A stretch of 64,000 nucleotides of DNA, taken from contig NZ_JACWMW010000001.1 in assembly GCF_014773275.1 (NCBI RefSeq), forward strand, positions 930,001 to 994,000, read 5' to 3'. The notes beneath the pieces are model-generated. The model had not been told where the DNA came from. It saw only the letters and a list, made by a program, of their open reading frames with translations, and did no database searches. This document shows positions 59,950 to 64,000 of the stretch, piece by piece (within the stretch, counting starts at the first letter, position 1; each line of letters opens with the position of its first letter). The position numbers and the translations under genes were made by a program. The stretch is from Mucilaginibacter rigui. GTDB lineage: Bacteria; Bacteroidota; Bacteroidia; Sphingobacteriales; Sphingobacteriaceae.

Positions 59950-60390
59950 TTAATCAAAATCTCCTTGGCAATTAAAGCAATGCCAGGCTTTACGTGCATA
60001 TAGCGGAAATGCCGATATAATTGCAAAAAGCAAGGCTACAAACCAGTGCGATTTTCTCTCGGTAGCCGCCCCGTAACGCACATTGGTCGATCCGCAATAA
60101 GGGCAAACAACCGGGGAATTGGTTTCCTCATCAATCTCATAATGGTCCTGCTCGTGCAGGTCGCCTTCCTGGGCAAGTATCTCGCGGCAGCGTTCCAGGT
60201 CGCGTTCAAAAATTTTTAGCTTGATGCCACCTACTGCGTTATTGTATATAGGGTTGGCTGATATGATGTTATCATCGGCAATAAAACAGGGGATGCCGTT
60301 ATCTTCCAGCCGGGTACGGATAATGTGCGCCAGCATAGGGTCGTAATACTGCTCAAGTGTGATGATCTTATCTTGCGTTTGGTCGGCCAT
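59950..60390 (-). CDS. DUF2007-type protein with zinc ribbon and membrane segment
   Basis: 146 aa. DUF2007 domain (about 8-75: KIITLEQYYDPMLAHIIRTR, KLKIFERDLERCREIL), then a CPYCG zinc-ribbon start, a hydrophobic segment (about 117-133) and a final CFNCQGDFD completing the second CxxC. Probable small membrane-associated signal or metal-binding protein. Divergent from the WYL regulator. Confidence 0.82.
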   Translation of the reverse strand: MADQTQDKIITLEQYYDPMLAHIIRTRLEDNGIPCFIADDNIISANPIYNNAVGGIKLKIFERDLERCREILAQEGDLHEQDHYEIDEETNSPVVCPYCGSTNVRYGAATERKSHWFVALLFAIISAFPLYARKAWHCFNCQGDFD

Positions 60391-60442
60391 ATTTATATAA
60401 CAATTATGCTAAGGTACTTAGTTTTTTGCTTATTTTGTGTGT

Positions 60443-61402
60443 ATGAACCGCATCGATCGTATATCTGCCATCTTAATACAGCTGCAAACCCGCAGAGTGG
60501 TAAAAGCAAGCGATATTGCTGCCAGGTTTAATATTAGCCTGCGTACGGTTTACCGCGATGTACGATCATTAGAAGAGGCTGGCGTGCCCATTATTGGTGA
60601 GGCTGGTGTAGGATATTCATTGGTAGATGGTTACCGCCTGCCGCCTATTATGTTTACCCGCGAAGAAGCCACAGCTTTTTTAACTGCCGAAAAGTTTGTA
60701 GAGCAGATGACGGATGTTTCAACCGCCGCGCAGCATAAATCGGCCATGTATAAGATACGTGCGATACTTAAAACATCAGAGAAAGACCTGCTGGAAAGTA
60801 TGGATGGCAATATTGAAGTTTTAAAAAGCCAAATACAGCGCCGTGTAGATAATAACGACCATATCCAAACCATATTGAATGGCATAGCCCATAAAAAAGT
60901 GCTTTGTATTGATTACCTGGCCGGTTACACGCAAACCAAAACCAACCGGCATATTGAGCCTGTTGGCATTTTTTACCTGGATAGCTTTTGGCACCTTATT
61001 GCTTTTTGCCGCATGCGGGGAGATTACCGCGATTTTAGACTGGACAGGATCCTTGACCTTGCCGAAACAGATATTACGTTTGATGGTAAACACCCCACAC
61101 TTAAGGATTATATTGCCCAAACCGCATCAGAGCATAAACTGGAAACTATTGTGATAAGGGTTGATAATAAAATTGCCAATTATATAAGCGCTCAGAAATA
61201 CTACAACGGCTTTGTATCTGAAAAGCAACATAGCAATTATGTGGAAATGACCTTCCTGACCATATCTGTAGAGGGATTTGCCCGTTGGTTTATGATGTTT
61301 GGCGATCAGGCCGAAATTGTTAGCCCGCCTATGGTGAAAGACAGGATAATTGAATTGACTGAAGCTATTTTAAAACGAAATGGGGTAGCCATACCTATCT
61401 GA
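60443..61402 (+). CDS. YafY/WYL-domain transcriptional regulator
   Basis: 319 aa. N-terminal DeoR-like winged HTH (RISAILIQLQTRRVVKASDI, FNISLRTVYRDVRSLE). WYL domain about 150-230 (HKKVLCIDYLAGYTQTKTNR, GIFYLDSFWHLIAFC). WYL proteins sense nucleic acids or nucleotides. Targets unknown. Start at 60443 fits the family (MNRIDRI). Confidence 0.92.
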   Translation: MNRIDRISAILIQLQTRRVVKASDIAARFNISLRTVYRDVRSLEEAGVPIIGEAGVGYSLVDGYRLPPIMFTREEATAFLTAEKFVEQMTDVSTAAQHKSAMYKIRAILKTSEKDLLESMDGNIEVLKSQIQRRVDNNDHIQTILNGIAHKKVLCIDYLAGYTQTKTNRHIEPVGIFYLDSFWHLIAFCRMRGDYRDFRLDRILDLAETDITFDGKHPTLKDYIAQTASEHKLETIVIRVDNKIANYISAQKYYNGFVSEKQHSNYVEMTFLTISVEGFARWFMMFGDQAEIVSPPMVKDRIIELTEAILKRNGVAIPI

Positions 61403-61414
61403 GTATTCTAATTA

Positions 61415-61538
61415 ACTCACCCCGCGGCACTATGTGCGTGCCCTCTCTGCTTCGCAAAGGGAGAGGCTGAAGAGGAACGGAAAACCTCTTTCCACGAAGC
61501 GAAGAGAGGGTGGTCGAGCGAAGCAATGACCGGTGAGT
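61415..61538. repeat. MITE/REP-like repeat after the WYL gene
   Basis: Outer pair ACTCACC (61415-61421) / GGTGAGT (61532-61538); inner CCCTCTCTGCTTCGC with GCGAAGAGAGGG and CCTCTTTCC. The whole 124-bp unit can fold on itself. It lies in the 307-bp gap 61403-61709, which has no gene. A GAGCCTGTCGAAG motif follows. Confidence 0.7.
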
Positions 61539-61709
61539 AAAGTGACCAAATGATAAATTTCTACTTTTCTGTGAGTCCGAGCCTGTCGAAGACCGAAACC
61601 AGTTTAATAGTTCGCTAAGCTCACCATAAAAATAATCACTGCTGACATACAGTTGTCAAAACACCTCTTTTCTTTGTGGCTAAGTTTTTGTGTTAATCAT
61701 AATACTGTT

Positions 61710-62156
61710 ATGGCCATTAAATATTTCATAGTAGTTGTATCAAAAGATCATTTAGCCCGTGGGGTTGAAGGTGGTTTTATGCAGGCAAATCACGGTAAAC
61801 AGGCGCCTCTTAAAAAACTAAACCCTGGCGACTGGGTTATATTTTATTCAGCCAAACAAACTTACGGAGGTAAAGAACCATTACAGGCATTTACGGCTAT
61901 AGGGCAGGTGAAAGATGACAGGATCTATCAGCAGGAAATGAGTGTGGATTTTAAACCTTATCGCCGCAATGTTGATTTTTATAAATGCACTCAAACACCA
62001 ATTGAGCCATTAATATCCGTACTGCATTTTATTGAGAACAAAAAGGCCTGGGGATTTAAATTCAGGTTTGGTTTTTTTGAGATAAATGAAGCCGATTTTA
62101 AAACCATTAGCTCGGCAATGATAACAGGCGAACTAATAATTACCAAACAAATCTAA
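61710..62156 (+). CDS. EVE-domain protein (UPF0310)
   Basis: 148 aa. KYFIVVVSKDHLARGVEGGF, DWVIFYSAKQTYGG and AFTAIGQVKDDRIYQ match the EVE/UPF0310 group, which are PUA-like folds that bind modified nucleotides. Cytosolic. Start at 61710 gives the usual MAIKYF beginning. 13 bp before the SRPBCC gene, so co-transcribed. Confidence 0.88.
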   Translation: MAIKYFIVVVSKDHLARGVEGGFMQANHGKQAPLKKLNPGDWVIFYSAKQTYGGKEPLQAFTAIGQVKDDRIYQQEMSVDFKPYRRNVDFYKCTQTPIEPLISVLHFIENKKAWGFKFRFGFFEINEADFKTISSAMITGELIITKQI

Positions 62157-62169
62157 ATATATAAACATC

Positions 62170-62595
62170 ATGGAAAAGCTATCATTATCAACCAAAATAG
62201 ACATAAACGCCCCTGTGGCAGAAGTTTGGAAAGGTTTGACCGACCCGGAGATCGTTAAAAAATATTTCTTTGGTACTAATGTAAAATCAGACTGGAAAGC
62301 GGGCAGCCCTATTACGTTTAGTGGCGAGTGGGAGGGGAAGAGCTACGAGGATAAAGGTAATATACAGGAGATCACCCCCGGTAAATATGTGAAATACAAC
62401 TACTGGAGCAGCATGGGTGGTACCGAAGATAAGCCCGAAAACTACGCGAACGTAAGCTACACCCTGGATGAAAATGATGGCTTTACCACCTTGACAGTTA
62501 CCCAGGATAATATTAAAGATATAACTTCTAAAGAACACTCTGAGCAAAACTGGCAAACGGTTTTTGGCGGGTTAAAAAAGCTGTTGGAGAAATAA
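62170..62595 (+). CDS. SRPBCC (AHSA1-like) protein
   Basis: 141 aa. INAPVAEVWKGLTDPEIVKK, FSGEWEGKSYEDKGNIQEIT, and the terminal WQTVFGGLKKLLEK are typical of the AHSA1/SRPBCC fold with a hydrophobic ligand cavity. Role unknown. Between EVE and a GyrI-like gene, an apparent small operon of three. Confidence 0.88.
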   Translation: MEKLSLSTKIDINAPVAEVWKGLTDPEIVKKYFFGTNVKSDWKAGSPITFSGEWEGKSYEDKGNIQEITPGKYVKYNYWSSMGGTEDKPENYANVSYTLDENDGFTTLTVTQDNIKDITSKEHSEQNWQTVFGGLKKLLEK

Positions 62596-62654
62596 ACTGC
62601 TTGTTTATACTATCTTTATAAAAACCTAAATATTAAAAACTTATCATATAAAAA

Positions 62655-63116
62655 ATGGAGCATGAAATTGAAAACCTGCCGATGTTTTACGTTGCCGGGT
62701 TAGCCGTACGAACGATTAACAAAAACGGACAGGCCGCTAACGATATAGGCAGCCTTTGGCAGCGCTTTACCCAGGAAAACCTTTCCGGGAAATTGGATGA
62801 AAGAGAAGACAATGAACTATACTGCGTGTATACCGATTACGAAAGCGACCATAACGATTATTACACAGCTATACTGGGTTGCAAAGTAACATCAATAGAA
62901 TACCTGCCTGAAGGGTTTACCGGCAAGGCTATACCGGCAAGTAAATACGCTATGTTTACACCCGTTGGTAAATTCCCGGCAAATATTGGTGCTGCGTGGC
63001 AATATATCTGGCAATCAGATCTCCAGCGAACATACACCGCCGATTTTGATAGATATGATATTACCGATAAAGCTTTTGAGGATATTGAATCGAAGGTTTA
63101 CGTGGCGGTAGATTGA
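62655..63116 (+). CDS. GyrI-like/AraC effector-binding domain protein
   Basis: 153 aa, whole protein is the GyrI-like fold: YVAGLAVRTINKNGQAANDI, the YCVYTDYESD segment and AIPASKYAMFTPVGKFPANI. No DNA-binding domain. It may bind small molecules or inhibit a partner. 59 bp after the SRPBCC gene. Confidence 0.86.
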   Translation: MEHEIENLPMFYVAGLAVRTINKNGQAANDIGSLWQRFTQENLSGKLDEREDNELYCVYTDYESDHNDYYTAILGCKVTSIEYLPEGFTGKAIPASKYAMFTPVGKFPANIGAAWQYIWQSDLQRTYTADFDRYDITDKAFEDIESKVYVAVD

Positions 63117-63233
63117 GCAATAGCGTTCACGTTCACTGCCGTGAACATTGTGAATTATTATAAATCGCTTGTAATCAATTGATTGTAAATTAACTACTGG
63201 CAAAATACTGTCACCATTAATTCAGGATAATAG

Positions 63234-64000
63234 TTAGCGGGCGAAGGTCATCCTTTGTCCGCTTTGTTCACTTACCAGCTTACCATTTTCATAAACTAAA
63301 TTACCCGATACGATAGTGCTTACTACACTTGCCTTAAATGTACTCCCCTCAAAAGGCGACCAGCCGCATTTGTAAAGGATATTGCTTTTGTTAACCTGCC
63401 ATGGGCTGTTCAGGTTAACCAGTGCCATATCTGCCCAGAAACCTTCGCGGATAAAGCCGCGTTTTTCTATCTGGAAGATGGTAGCCACGTTATGCGCCAT
63501 TTTTTCGGCAACCTGCTCTAATGTTATTTTACCGTGATGATAAAGCTCGAGCATGGCGGGCAGGGCATGTTGTACCAAAGGGCCGCCGCTGGGCGCCTGT
63601 AGATAGGGCTGTGCTTTTTCTTCGATGGTATGCGGGGCATGGTCGGTAGCTATCACATCAATGCGGCCATCTAAAACAGCTTTTAATATCTCGTCCCGGT
63701 CGGCTTCGGTTTTAACTGCCGGGTTCCATTTTATCAGGTTGCCTTTAGTTTCATAATCGGCATCAGTAAACCATAAATGATGAATGCAGGCTTCGGCGGT
63801 TATCCTTTTGTTAGCCAATGGAATATCATTGCTGAATAAGTTTGTTTCTTTAGCGGTAGAGATATGCAGGATATGGAGGCGTGTATTGTGCTTTTTAGCC
63901 AGTTGAACCGCCATGGATGACGACAGGTAACAAGCCTCTGCGCTACGGATCTTGGGGTGAAGCCTCACCGGGATATTTTCGCCAAGCAACTGTTTGTAAT
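63234..64000 (-). CDS. pyrC: dihydroorotase, 5' end beyond window
   Basis: At least 255 aa, N-terminal part missing at the right edge (frame is open to 64000; the Met seen at 63989 is an internal Leu). Amidohydrolase marks: LHILHISTAKE, ITAEACIHHLWFTD, the catalytic-Asp motif ATDHAPHT, and the C-terminal GFWADMALVNLN. It likely cyclises carbamoyl aspartate to dihydroorotate in pyrimidine synthesis. Related hydantoinase/allantoinase activity cannot be excluded without the N-terminal HxH. Confidence 0.85.
   Translation of the reverse strand, partial: YKQLLGENIPVRLHPKIRSAEACYLSSSMAVQLAKKHNTRLHILHISTAKETNLFSNDIPLANKRITAEACIHHLWFTDADYETKGNLIKWNPAVKTEADRDEILKAVLDGRIDVIATDHAPHTIEEKAQPYLQAPSGGPLVQHALPAMLELYHHGKITLEQVAEKMAHNVATIFQIEKRGFIREGFWADMALVNLNSPWQVNKSNILYKCGWSPFEGSTFKASVVSTIVSGNLVYENGKLVSEQSGQRMTFAR

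Overview
The window reads as chromosomal DNA of a Bacteroidota bacterium, most likely family Sphingobacteriaceae (Mucilaginibacter or Pedobacter relatives). The signs are TAnnTTTG promoter boxes, a Bacteroidetes-type GlmU-like enzyme, an M56/BlaI pair with SusC-like plug sequence, menaquinone synthesis through futalosine (MqnC), an Mpl ligase for meso-DAP peptidoglycan, NuoA/B/C/D complex I subunits, and many lipoproteins. The genus is inferred. No rRNA, tRNA, CRISPR array, prophage or transposase gene was seen.

Layout. 0-9.8 kb: secreted or lipoproteins, then rpmE2 (L31), a GlmU-like enzyme, tpiA and prmA, an Rrf2/NAD(P)-binding pair, a universal stress protein, mpl and an XRE regulator. 9.8-16.6 kb, mostly minus strand: an acetyltransferase-like protein, a very acidic small protein, scpB, mqnC, an SH3-domain protein, a double-ABC ATPase and small membrane proteins. 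16.7-19.4 kb: two twin mini-lipoproteins, an ECF-type sigma factor, and an anti-sigma-like protein fused to a periplasmic trypsin-type protease. 19.5-31 kb: S41 peptidase, nuoD/nuoC/pdxH, yqgE, purE/purK, icd, an AI-2E family permease and a pair of glycine-rich secreted paralogues. 31-41 kb: threonine aldolase, topoisomerase IB, an M56/BlaI pair, an SDR, a dihaem cytochrome c, a MITE-like element, a flavoprotein head-to-head with nuoA-nuoB, and a broken lysE. 41-48.4 kb: accC, then a compact cassette of an Lgt-like membrane protein, a radical SAM enzyme resembling tetraether lipid synthases, and two small membrane paralogues, followed by hscA and a secreted protein. 48.4-64 kb: a Crp-type regulator, hydrolase, TPR protein, ribE, DinB and SRPBCC proteins, NUDIX, a giant metallopeptidase-propeller-barrel protein, cutC, a Tat-exported asparaginase, WYL regulator, EVE protein and a truncated dihydroorotase.

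Two loci stand out. (1) At 16.75-19.35 kb, four copies of GGGTTAC(C/A)-N15-(T/C)ATTAA, all with the same spacing, lie upstream of the sigma gene and of both mini-lipoproteins. This suggests an autoregulated envelope-stress regulon controlled by an anti-sigma factor that is itself a protease. (2) At 42.54-45.20 kb, overlapping genes encode an Lgt homologue without the catalytic histidine, a radical SAM protein with the cysteine layout of Tes-type lipid-joining enzymes, and two small membrane proteins. This suggests an unassigned lipid-modifying pathway. The intergenic regions carry many REP-like inverted repeats, a MITE-like element and a dispersed 34-bp repeat, so they have been active in rearrangement. 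That fits the split nuo genes (nuoAB and nuoCD 17 kb apart, on opposite strands).
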